A stretch of DNA of 8,502 nucleotides, taken from assembly GCA_002473085.1 (NCBI GenBank), contig DKTP01000006.1:1-8502 (forward strand). The letters are read 5' to 3'. Below, piece by piece: positions 1-6,212 of the stretch (position 1 is the first letter of the stretch; each line of letters opens with the position of its first letter). Position numbers and translations under genes: made by a program. This stretch comes from Anaerolineales bacterium UBA7227. GTDB taxonomy: Bacteria; Chloroflexota; Anaerolineae; Anaerolineales; Villigracilaceae. The notes under the pieces were generated by a model that made no database searches, was not told where the DNA came from, and worked only from the letters and a program-made list of their open reading frames with translations.

Positions 1-45
1 ACCCGCCAGCAGGATTACAAAGCAGAAGAGCATCACTCGTTTCAT
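1..45 (-). CDS. N-terminus of an exported protein or lipoprotein (partial, cut by window edge)
   Basis: Only the first 15 codons are in the window, read leftwards from an ATG at 45..43. They encode MKRVMLFCFVILLAG: two basic residues near the start, then a hydrophobic run, which is the pattern of a Sec signal peptide. The last visible residues, L-L-A-G, are the first part of a lipobox (L-[AS]-[GA]-C); a Cys at the next codon, outside the window, would make this a lipoprotein. The start is chosen because GGAGAG (minus strand, 55..50) lies four bases upstream of it. An in-frame ATG at 57..55 overlaps that ribosome binding site and is less likely. The mature protein cannot be identified. It is divergent from the propeller gene. 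Confidence 0.6.
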   Translation of the reverse strand, partial: MKRVMLFCFVILLAG

Positions 46-153
46 TCGTCTCTCCATATTGATATTCAGGTTGTGGACGCTGTCGTTATTTTAATGGACA
101 TCCTGAAAAAGCGCGCTGGATTGGGGGAACTTCAGGCCACAACTTAAACCCAC

Positions 154-182
154 TTGAATCGCGGCCCCGGATTCCGTACAAT
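154..182 (+). promoter_or_regulatory. Sigma70-type promoter of the propeller gene
   Basis: A -35 box TTGAAT (154-159) and a -10 box TACAAT (177-182, one mismatch to TATAAT) are separated by exactly 17 bases. The predicted start of transcription is near 189, giving a leader of about 22 bases that still includes the ribosome binding site at 199-206. This is a prediction from consensus only. Confidence 0.6.
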
Positions 183-198
183 GTAAGCGCGTCATTGA

Positions 199-206
199 AA
201 GGAAGG
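199..206 (+). promoter_or_regulatory. Ribosome binding site of the propeller gene
   Basis: AAGGAAGG lies just before the ATG at 211. The AAGGA core is 7 bases from the start codon. It fixes this ATG as the start, and a signal peptide begins directly after it. Confidence 0.75.
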
Positions 207-210
207 CCCT

Positions 211-2124
211 ATGAACGCGCCTATTCGGTTCGTCAAAAAGTACCATCGTATAGCCGTCGTCGCGGCGCTCCTGGCGGCGTTGACCGTCTCCGTGACCGCG
301 TCCGCTTTGGGCGGAGGGACGGAAGCGGCCCCGATAATCCCCGTCCGCGTCGCGCGGCTCTCCGTCTCGTCGAGCGGGGAGCAGGGGAACGGCGCTTCGG
401 GCGCGCCGTCCATTTCTGCGGACGCCCGCTATGTGGCTTTTGCCTCCGACGCCACAAACCTGGTCGCCGGCGACGTCAACAATGCTGGCGACATCTTCCT
501 GCGAGACCGCCAGACCGGGACGACCTCGCTCATCTCCCTCTCCTCCACGGGCGAACGGGCCGACAGCGATTCCTATTGGCCGGTCATTTCGGAGAGCGGA
601 CGTTTCGTGGTCTTCACTTCCTCCGCGTCCAACCTGGCGCAGGGCGGCAACGATGACACGGAGGATGTTTTCATCCGAGACTGGCAGAAGGGAATTACTG
701 AACTTGTCTCTGTCGCCTCGGATGGAACGAAGGGCAACGATCACTCTGGCCCCAGCGCTGCCGTTTCCGCGGATGGACGCTATGTGGCGTTCGACTCGGA
801 CGCGAGCAACCTCGTCGTCGGCGACGCGAACGCGGCGGGGGACGTCTTCCTGCGCGACCGTCAGGCGGGGACCACGATCCGCGTCTCGCTGGCCGCGGGC
901 GGGGGCGAGGCCAACGGCGGCTCGTGGGGGCCGTCCATTTCCAACGACGGGCGTTACGTGGCCTTTAGCTCGGGGGCGAGCAACCTTGTCCCGAACGACG
1001 CCAACGGAAAAACGGATGTGTTTGTGTACGACACGGCGCAGAAGACCATCGTCCGCGCCTCTGTGAATTCGGACGGGGAGGAAGCTCAATCTTTCCCGTC
1101 TCGAAGCGCGTCCATCTCGGGAGACGGGCGGTACGTTGCGTTCATGTCCCAGGCCGCCAACCTGACTTCCCTGGATACTCATTACTACGACCAGATCTAC
1201 GTCCATGATCTTCAAACGGGCGAAACTGCCCCCATTTCCATTTCTCTGGATGAAGAAGGCATGATGGTTGCCGATTCGGACGACCCCGTCATCTCCGGCG
1301 ACGGCAGGTACGTCGTTTTCACGTCCGACAGCAAGTATGACGGGATGCCCGGGCTGGAGATCTATCTGCGCGACCGGCAGGCGGACGCGGCCGTACAGGT
1401 CACGAACGGACGCTCCAGCTACGAAGGCTCGTTCTTCCATCCCGATGTCAGCGATGGCGGTAACTTCGTCGTATTCATGTCGGAGTCCAGTAAATTGGTT
1501 CCCGGCGACACGAACGGGACCAGCGACGTATTCATCCGCGACATGACGCCGGTCGTCCCGATCACGGCGGTCTACAAGTCTGCGCCGCAGGCCGACGGCT
1601 GGATTTTGGAATCGGGCGAGAATTCCAACGCGGGCAGGCGGGTTGACAAACTCTCCACGGTCGTCAACGTCGGCGACGGCGTCCGCGACCTCCAATATCG
1701 CGGCCTGCTGTCCTTCAACACCGGTTCGCTGCCCGATAATGCCGTTATCCTATCTGCGGTTTTGCGGCTGACGAGACAGGGCGCGGTCGGGACCGATCCT
1801 TTCGCCACGCATGGCGACCTCCTGGCGGAGATCCGCGCCGGGACCTTCGGCGCCAGCCTCAGCCTGCAAGCAAACGATTTCTCTGCCTCGGCCAGCGCCG
1901 GCTCGGCCCTTGAGAGTCTGCTGCAAGTGGCCGCTTCGCGCTACGCGGTTTCTCTGCGCGGCGCCAACCTGCCCTTCGTCAACAAATACGGCGTGACGCA
2001 ATTCCGCCTGCGCTTCGAACTGGACGACAACGACGACATGGGCGCCGATTACCTGAAACTCTATTCCGGCAACGCCGTGGAAGCCTATCGCCCCGTGTTA
2101 ACCGTCACGTACTATTTGCCGTAG
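211..2124 (+). CDS. Secreted TolB-like beta-propeller protein with C-terminal DNRLRE/CBM96-like domain
   Basis: The 637-residue product starts with a signal peptide: basic residues at 9-13, a hydrophobic core at about 14-30 and a probable cleavage after A32 (A-S-A). Residues about 50-448 contain seven repeats of WD40-like/PD40 (TolB-type) character. Each has an S-x-D-G-R-Y-V-A-F core, starting near residues 69, 127, 186, 244, 302, 361 and 414, so the spacing is 58-59 residues and then 53. Most repeats continue through S-N-L to [DE]-[VI]-[FY]-x-x-D. Seven blades would close one propeller. Residues about 450-637 resemble the DNRLRE/CBM96 family: a Y-R-G-L-L-S-F segment at 496-502, S-A-V-L-R-L at 515-520, and the typical R-P-V-L-T-V-T-Y end. 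The family contains carbohydrate-binding modules, so a role in binding surface or environmental polymers is possible, but substrate and function are unknown. No catalytic motif is evident. It has its own promoter and stands alone. Confidence 0.8.
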   Translation: MNAPIRFVKKYHRIAVVAALLAALTVSVTASALGGGTEAAPIIPVRVARLSVSSSGEQGNGASGAPSISADARYVAFASDATNLVAGDVNNAGDIFLRDRQTGTTSLISLSSTGERADSDSYWPVISESGRFVVFTSSASNLAQGGNDDTEDVFIRDWQKGITELVSVASDGTKGNDHSGPSAAVSADGRYVAFDSDASNLVVGDANAAGDVFLRDRQAGTTIRVSLAAGGGEANGGSWGPSISNDGRYVAFSSGASNLVPNDANGKTDVFVYDTAQKTIVRASVNSDGEEAQSFPSRSASISGDGRYVAFMSQAANLTSLDTHYYDQIYVHDLQTGETAPISISLDEEGMMVADSDDPVISGDGRYVVFTSDSKYDGMPGLEIYLRDRQADAAVQVTNGRSSYEGSFFHPDVSDGGNFVVFMSESSKLVPGDTNGTSDVFIRDMTPVVPITAVYKSAPQADGWILESGENSNAGRRVDKLSTVVNVGDGVRDLQYRGLLSFNTGSLPDNAVILSAVLRLTRQGAVGTDPFATHGDLLAEIRAGTFGASLSLQANDFSASASAGSALESLLQVAASRYAVSLRGANLPFVNKYGVTQFRLRFELDDNDDMGADYLKLYSGNAVEAYRPVLTVTYYLP

Positions 2125-2138
2125 CCTTCCTGAACGAG

Positions 2139-2171
2139 AAACGGCCTCGGAAACTGTCTCCGAGGCCGTTT
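2139..2171. terminator. Hairpin between convergent genes, probable bidirectional terminator
   Basis: Perfect 12-bp inverted repeat: the arms 2139-2150 (AAACGGCCTCGG) and 2160-2171 (CCGAGGCCGTTT) flank a 9-base loop. It begins 15 bases after the propeller stop codon and lies 19 bases beyond the stop of the convergent formiminotransferase-cyclodeaminase gene. The T-run is short on each strand (TTTAG on plus, TTTCTC on minus), so termination may be moderate, but position and stem strength fit a shared intrinsic terminator. Confidence 0.8.
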
Positions 2172-2189
2172 AGATTCCCTGCCTGCGCG

Positions 2190-3722
2190 CTAAATTCCGC
2201 CGCGCTCTTTCATCGTCTTGCGGATCTCTTCCTCGAGGCGATCCGCCTGCTTTTCCAATTCGGCCAGCTCCGCCAGCATCTTCTCGCCCGGAGACTTGTC
2301 CGCGAGCGAATTGATGTTGATGCGCACGTTGTAGCCCGCGGCGGTCAGCGCGGCGCGCGACATGGCGAAGCCCGACATCGCGTCGCTGACGGTGTTGATG
2401 TTTCCGTCCCGCGCGCATTTCAACGCCAGTCCCATCACCTTGACGGCCATCTCCGACACGTGAAGCGGAATGTGCGCGGCGTTGAGCGTGGCCTGGACGA
2501 TCGCGGCCTCGCGCGCCAGCTTCTGTTCTTCGGTGTCTTTGGGGAGTTTGAACGTCGCCATCAACACTTCGAACGAGGCCGCGTCGTCGCCCACGGCCTG
2601 ACCAAGTTCCTTTCGCAAACTTTCCGCCATTACGCGGATGGCCTGCATTTCGGCTTCCACCGCGGCGTATTTCTTCCTGCCGATGGTGAGACCCGCGACC
2701 ATAGCCGTCAGCGCCGCGCCCATCGCGCCCGCGAACGCGCCGGCCGATCCGCCGCCCGGAGTGGGAGTGGGCGCGGCCAATTCCTCCGTGAACGAGGACG
2801 GGCGTCCGTTGGGCGCGGACGGATCGCTTTGCGCGGAAAAGAGCCGCGATTCGAGGACCTGCGATTTGTCGAAGCCGTCCAGCTGCGTGTACCAGACCGC
2901 CGCGTCCACCAGCGCCTCCTGCGGGATCAATCCCACCAGTTCGCTGTGATGGATGCCGACGCCGTAGCGCCGCGCCTCGCGGCGGATGAACTCCACGACG
3001 CGGGCGATGGGCGTCTCGCGGAAGTTGGTGAGATTCATCGAGACCTGCGCGCGGCCGTCCACGAGGAAGCCGCTGCCCTTCACGTAGCGCAGTCCGCCCG
3101 AGGAGTGACGGATGGCCTTCGCGATCTTTTTGGCGATTTCCTGGTCGTCCGTCGTGAGATAGACGTTGAACGCGATGAGCGGATTGCGCGCCCCGATGAC
3201 GGTCGCGCCCGCCTTGCCGACCTTGTTCGGGCCGAAGTCGGGATCGCGCTCGGGCTTGACGCCCATCTCCTCTTTGAGCGCCTCGTACTGGCCGCGGCGG
3301 ATGTTTTCGAGATTCGTCCGCTCGGGACGCGTCGCCGCGGCCTCGTACAAATAGACGGGAATCTGCAATTCGCTTCCCACGCGCTCGCCGAGGCGTTTAG
3401 CGATGGCGACGCAGTCCTCCGTCGTCGCGCCGCTGAGCGGGACGAAGGGGACCACGTCCGCCGCGCCGAGGCGCGGATGCTCGCCGGTGTGCTGGTCGAG
3501 GTCGATGAGTTCCGCCGCTTTTTGAATGGCGCGGAAGGCGGCCTCCTCCACGCCCGCGGCCATGCCGGCGAAGGTCAGCACCGTGCGGTTGTGGTCGAGG
3601 TCCGAGGAGCGGTCGAGGAGTTTCACGTCCGCAACCGATTGGATGGCGGCGGCGATCTGGTCAACGACCTCGGGCCGCCGCGCTTCGGAAAAATTGGGGA
3701 TGCATTCGATGAGTTGAGTCAT
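2190..3722 (-). CDS. ftcD: Fused glutamate formiminotransferase / formimino-THF cyclodeaminase
   Basis: Bifunctional folate enzyme of 510 residues (EC 2.1.2.5 and 4.3.1.4). It moves the formimino group from formiminoglutamate to tetrahydrofolate, then removes ammonia to give 5,10-methenyl-THF; cytoplasmic. The N-terminal formiminotransferase part (about 1-298) starts with the typical I-E-C-I-P-N-F-S-E. It has D-H-N-R-T-V at 43-48 and H-T-G-E-H-P-R at 78-84; H82 matches the catalytic His82 of the pig enzyme. A short linker (about 299-312) leads to the cyclodeaminase part (about 313-505), with P-T-P-G-G-G-S-A-G at 319-327 and a conserved D-A-M-S-G at 447-451. Many bacteria carry the two activities as separate genes (ftcD, fchA); the fused form resembles the animal enzyme of about 541 residues. 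The start is supported by homology although no Shine-Dalgarno is visible. No hut gene is adjacent, so the source of formiminoglutamate is unclear. Confidence 0.93.
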   Translation of the reverse strand: MTQLIECIPNFSEARRPEVVDQIAAAIQSVADVKLLDRSSDLDHNRTVLTFAGMAAGVEEAAFRAIQKAAELIDLDQHTGEHPRLGAADVVPFVPLSGATTEDCVAIAKRLGERVGSELQIPVYLYEAAATRPERTNLENIRRGQYEALKEEMGVKPERDPDFGPNKVGKAGATVIGARNPLIAFNVYLTTDDQEIAKKIAKAIRHSSGGLRYVKGSGFLVDGRAQVSMNLTNFRETPIARVVEFIRREARRYGVGIHHSELVGLIPQEALVDAAVWYTQLDGFDKSQVLESRLFSAQSDPSAPNGRPSSFTEELAAPTPTPGGGSAGAFAGAMGAALTAMVAGLTIGRKKYAAVEAEMQAIRVMAESLRKELGQAVGDDAASFEVLMATFKLPKDTEEQKLAREAAIVQATLNAAHIPLHVSEMAVKVMGLALKCARDGNINTVSDAMSGFAMSRAALTAAGYNVRININSLADKSPGEKMLAELAELEKQADRLEEEIRKTMKERGGI

Positions 3723-3764
3723 GGTTTTGGGTTCGCTGTTTTGGATTTACGGTTGGCTCAAGCG

Positions 3765-3793
3765 ATTATACAGGATGAAAGGATTTCTTAAAA
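3765..3793 (-). promoter_or_regulatory. Candidate promoter of ftcD
   Basis: On the minus strand a perfect TATAAT (3770..3765) lies 42 bases upstream of the ftcD start codon. At 17 bases spacing the -35 position reads TTTTAA (3793..3788), a poor match that overlaps the T-run of the upstream pgk terminator. The predicted leader is about 36 bases and contains no Shine-Dalgarno. The -10 is convincing; the -35 is not. Confidence 0.5.
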
Positions 3794-3821
3794 AGCGAGC
3801 CGCGCTCAATGCACGGCTCGC
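3790..3821 (-). terminator. Intrinsic terminator of the gap-pgk transcript
   Basis: Read on the minus strand, GCGAGCCG (3821..3814) pairs with CGGCTCGC (3802..3795). Two further G-C pairs follow inside after a C-A mismatch, leaving a 5-base loop (3810..3806). The stem is followed at once by TTTTT (3794..3790). It lies 26 bases past the pgk stop codon, as expected for a Rho-independent terminator. Confidence 0.85.
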
Positions 3822-3847
3822 AATTACGCAACCGTCAAACTGTCGAA

Positions 3848-5020
3848 CTACTTGTCCATCAACGCCGCCACGCCGGGCAGTTCCTTCCCCTCCAGGAATT
3901 CCAGCGACGCGCCGCCGCCGGTAGAGACGTGCGTCATCTGTTTGGCGACGCCCGCCTTCTTGACCGCGCTGGCGGAATCGCCGCCGCCGATGACGGTCGT
4001 CGCGCCCGACTCGGCCAGTAATTTCGCGAGGGCGAACGTCCCCTCCGCGAACTTGGGAAATTCGAACACGCCGACGGGACCGTTCCACACGACGAGTTTC
4101 GCGCCGGACAGCGCGGCTTTGTACGCTTCGAGCGTCTTCGGACCGACGTCCATCATGCGCCAACCCGCGGGGATCTTGTCCACGTCCACGGTCTGCGCGT
4201 CCGCCCCGGCGTCGAACCTGTCCGCGATGACCGCGTCCACGGGCAGGATGATCTTGTCGGCAGACTTGGCGAGGATGGATTTGGCTGTCTCGATGGATGC
4301 GGCCTCGACGAGGCTGTCCTGCATGTCCAGTCCCCGCGCGGCGAGGAAGGTGTTCGCCATCCCGCCGCCGATGATGAGTTTGTCGCATTTGGCGAGCAGG
4401 TTTTCCACCACCGCGATCTTGTCGCTGATCTTCGCGCCGCCGAGAATGGCGACGTAGGGATGCTCGGGATTCGCCGTCGCGCGTCCGAGATATTCCAGTT
4501 CCTGCTCCATCAAAAAGCCGGAGACGGCGGGCAGGAAACGCGCCACGCCTTCGGTGGAGGCGTGGGCGCGGTGCGCCGAGCCGAACGCGTCGTTGACGTA
4601 CGCGTCGCCGAGCGCGGCCATCTGCTTTGCCAGTTCGAGGTCGTTCTTTTCTTCGCCCGCGTGGAAGCGCGTGTTCTCGAGCATCAATACGTCGCCGGGC
4701 TGGAGCGCCTTCGCCATCTTCTCCGCCTCGGGGCCGACGCAATCGGGCGCCATCTGCACGGGACGTCCGAGCAGCCCCGCCAGCGTCTCCGCCGCGGCTT
4801 TCAGGCTGAACTCGGGATCGGGTCCGCCTTTGGGACGCCCGAGGTGACTCATCAGGATCACCGACGCGCCCTGGTCGAGTACGTATTGAATCGTCGGTAG
4901 CGCGGCTTTGATGCGCTTGTCGTCCGTCACCTTGCCGTCGGCCATCGGCACGTTGAAGTCCACGCGCATCAGCACGCGCTTGCCGCGCAGGTCAACATCT
5001 CTTACGGTTTTTTTGTTCAT
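3848..5020 (-). CDS. pgk: Phosphoglycerate kinase
   Basis: Cytoplasmic glycolytic enzyme (EC 2.7.2.3) that transfers phosphate between 1,3-bisphosphoglycerate and ADP. Its 390 residues are the usual bacterial length, so it looks complete. Visible family motifs are R-V-D-F-N-V-P at 19-25, R36, S-H-L-G-R-P at 58-63, R118 and R151 for the 3-phosphoglycerate site in the N-domain. In the nucleotide-binding C-domain there are G-G-A-K-I-S-D-K at 194-201, G-P-V-G-V-F-E at 314-320, G-G-G-D-S at 345-349 and S-T-G-G-G-A-S at 366-372. The gene begins 45 bases after the gap stop codon with no terminator T-run between, so the two are very probably one operon. The Shine-Dalgarno is poor: only AGG about 10 bases before the ATG. 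A palindromic element sits in the gap just upstream and could affect expression. An intrinsic terminator follows. Confidence 0.98.
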   Translation of the reverse strand: MNKKTVRDVDLRGKRVLMRVDFNVPMADGKVTDDKRIKAALPTIQYVLDQGASVILMSHLGRPKGGPDPEFSLKAAAETLAGLLGRPVQMAPDCVGPEAEKMAKALQPGDVLMLENTRFHAGEEKNDLELAKQMAALGDAYVNDAFGSAHRAHASTEGVARFLPAVSGFLMEQELEYLGRATANPEHPYVAILGGAKISDKIAVVENLLAKCDKLIIGGGMANTFLAARGLDMQDSLVEAASIETAKSILAKSADKIILPVDAVIADRFDAGADAQTVDVDKIPAGWRMMDVGPKTLEAYKAALSGAKLVVWNGPVGVFEFPKFAEGTFALAKLLAESGATTVIGGGDSASAVKKAGVAKQMTHVSTGGGASLEFLEGKELPGVAALMDK

Positions 5021-5039
5021 TCTTTTACTGCCTAGCGCT

Positions 5040-5063
5040 GGTAATTGTTAACCGGTAATTACC
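5040..5063. repeat. Palindromic element between gap and pgk
   Basis: GGTAATT (5040-5046) and AATTACC (5057-5063) form a 7-bp inverted repeat around a 10-base centre. The right side is also a perfect 10-bp palindrome, GGTAATTACC (5054-5063), and the middle contains GTTAAC and ACCGGT. It is AT-rich compared with the flanking genes and ends 19 bases upstream of the pgk ATG. It could be an operator, or an mRNA hairpin that sets the gap:pgk ratio or protects a processed end. There is no T-run, so it is not a typical terminator. Confidence 0.5.
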
Positions 5064-5065
5064 AA

Positions 5066-6124
5066 TCACAGACTCTTCGCCATCATCGCGGCCAGGTCCG
5101 CCGTGCGGCATGAGTAGCCCCATTCGTTGTCGTACCAGGTGACGACCTTGGCGAAGTTGCTCTTCTCCTTGCCCAGCACGGACGTGAACGGCAGGTCAAC
5201 CGACGAGGAGTGCGGATCGCCCTTGTAGTCAATCGAGACCAGCGGCTCGTCCACGGCCTGCAGAATGCCTTTGAAGCGCGGCAGTTTGGCCGCGTCGCGG
5301 AAGAGCTGGCGCAGTTCCTCGGTGGTGGTCTCCTTTTCGAGTTCGACGGTGAAGTCCACGACCGAGACGGTGCTGGTCGGGACGCGCAGGGCGTAGCCGT
5401 CGAACTTCCCTTTCAGGTCGGGGATCACGAGCGAGATGGCTTTCGCCGCGCCCGTCGTCGTCGGGATGATGCTCATCGCCGCGGCGCGCGCCCGCCGCAG
5501 GTCCGAGTGAGGCAGGTCGAGGATCTTCTGGTCGTTCGTGTACGCGTGGACGGTGGTCATAAAGCCGCGCTTGATCGTGTACGCGTCATGCGCCACTTTC
5601 GCGGCGGGCGCGAGGCAGTTCGTCGTGCAGGAGGCATTCGAGATCACGTGGTGGTTCTTCGGGTCGTACTGGTCTTCGTTCACGCCCATCACGATGGTCA
5701 GGTCTTCGCCCTCGGCGGGCGCGGAGATGATGACCTTCTTCGCGCCGCCCGCGGTGATGTGATTCTCCGCGCCTTTCACGGTCTTGCCTTTTTTGTTCAC
5801 GCCGTCCTTCTTGATGGTGAATAGGCCGGTGGATTCGATCACGATCTCCACGCCGAGGTCCTTCCACGGGATCGCGGCGGGGTCGGTCTCTTTGAACGCG
5901 CGGATCTTTTTGCCGTCAATCACGAGCGCGTCGTCCGCGGCTTCCACGCTCCCGTCGAAGCGGCCGTAATTCGAATCGTACTTCAACAGGTGCGCCATGG
6001 TCTTCAGGTCGCCGATGTCGTTGAACGCGACGACCTCCAGTTCGTTCGGATACATATCGCGGATCGCTTTGAGTACCTGGCGACCGATCCGTCCGAAGCC
6101 GTTAATGCCAACTTTGATTGTCAT
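5066..6124 (-). CDS. gap: Glyceraldehyde-3-phosphate dehydrogenase, type I
   Basis: Phosphorylating GAPDH (EC 1.2.1.12), a cytoplasmic homotetramer in the family, converting glyceraldehyde-3-phosphate, NAD and phosphate to 1,3-bisphosphoglycerate. The N-terminal Rossmann motif is [10 protein letters not shown] (6-15). N35-D36 at the end of the second strand suggests NAD preference. The catalytic cysteine is C166 in S-N-A-S-C-T-T-N-C (162-170), and the partner histidine is H193 in T-V-H-A-Y-T. The W-Y-D-N-E-W-G-Y signature is at 330-337. The length of 352 exceeds the common 330-340, mainly because of a lysine-rich insertion of about 12 residues near 104-120, just before the H-I-T-A-G-G-A-K-K segment. 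The start is fixed by a perfect GGAGGT ribosome binding site. A promoter lies in the 88-base gap after yvcK; pgk follows in the same operon. Confidence 0.98.
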   Translation of the reverse strand: MTIKVGINGFGRIGRQVLKAIRDMYPNELEVVAFNDIGDLKTMAHLLKYDSNYGRFDGSVEAADDALVIDGKKIRAFKETDPAAIPWKDLGVEIVIESTGLFTIKKDGVNKKGKTVKGAENHITAGGAKKVIISAPAEGEDLTIVMGVNEDQYDPKNHHVISNASCTTNCLAPAAKVAHDAYTIKRGFMTTVHAYTNDQKILDLPHSDLRRARAAAMSIIPTTTGAAKAISLVIPDLKGKFDGYALRVPTSTVSVVDFTVELEKETTTEELRQLFRDAAKLPRFKGILQAVDEPLVSIDYKGDPHSSSVDLPFTSVLGKEKSNFAKVVTWYDNEWGYSCRTADLAAMMAKSL

Positions 6125-6130
6125 GGGAAA

Positions 6131-6136
6131 ACCTCC
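6131..6136 (-). promoter_or_regulatory. Strong ribosome binding site of gap
   Basis: GGAGGT on the minus strand (6136..6131) lies 6 bases before the gap ATG. It is the only perfect Shine-Dalgarno in the window, which fits a highly expressed glycolytic enzyme. Confidence 0.9.
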
Positions 6137-6171
6137 AGATGATTATTTTTGATTGTAACAGCGTTCACGAA

Positions 6172-6201
6172 ATTGTACCGCGAAATGTATTTTCCTTTCA
6201 A
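6172..6201 (-). promoter_or_regulatory. Sigma70-type promoter of gap-pgk
   Basis: On the minus strand TTGAAA (6201..6196, five of six to TTGACA) and TACAAT (6177..6172, five of six to TATAAT) are 18 bases apart, right after the yvcK stop codon. Predicted transcription start is near 6165, leaving a leader of about 40 bases containing the GGAGGT site. A second TACAAT (6157..6152) 20 bases further down has no good -35. No terminator is visible after yvcK, so read-through from yvcK may add to this promoter. Confidence 0.65.
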
Positions 6202-6212
6202 ATGAAGGCGGC

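Larger units (their letters stand above)
46..210. other. Divergent intergenic region
   Basis: This 165-base gap separates two divergent genes for probable exported proteins. Its right part holds a clear plus-strand promoter and ribosome binding site, listed separately. For the minus-strand gene the only -10-like hexamer I see is TAAAAT (93..88), and no acceptable -35 lies at the right distance. The base composition is more AT-rich than the flanking genes. I see no repeat or RNA gene here. Confidence 0.6.

Noticed and set aside
88..93. TAAAAT as a -10 box for the left minus-strand gene
   Set aside because: At 16-18 bases upstream the sequence is GC-rich (GCGCGC at 17) with no -35 resemblance, so I could not support a promoter.
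91..1695. Minus-strand open frame of 534 codons opposite the propeller gene
   Set aside because: It lies antisense to a gene with signal peptide, ribosome binding site and clear repeats. The product is Arg/Asp/Val-rich without any recognisable domain, and it exists because of high GC in the third codon position.
2460..3791. Plus-strand open frame of 443 codons opposite ftcD
   Set aside because: It mirrors the codons of a well-conserved enzyme, has no ribosome binding site and reads as Arg/Asp/Glu-rich low-complexity protein. It also crosses the terminator hairpin and promoter region.
6125..6212. Terminator between yvcK and gap
   Set aside because: Only a 4-bp stem (CCTT/AAGG) is visible and it has no T-run after it.
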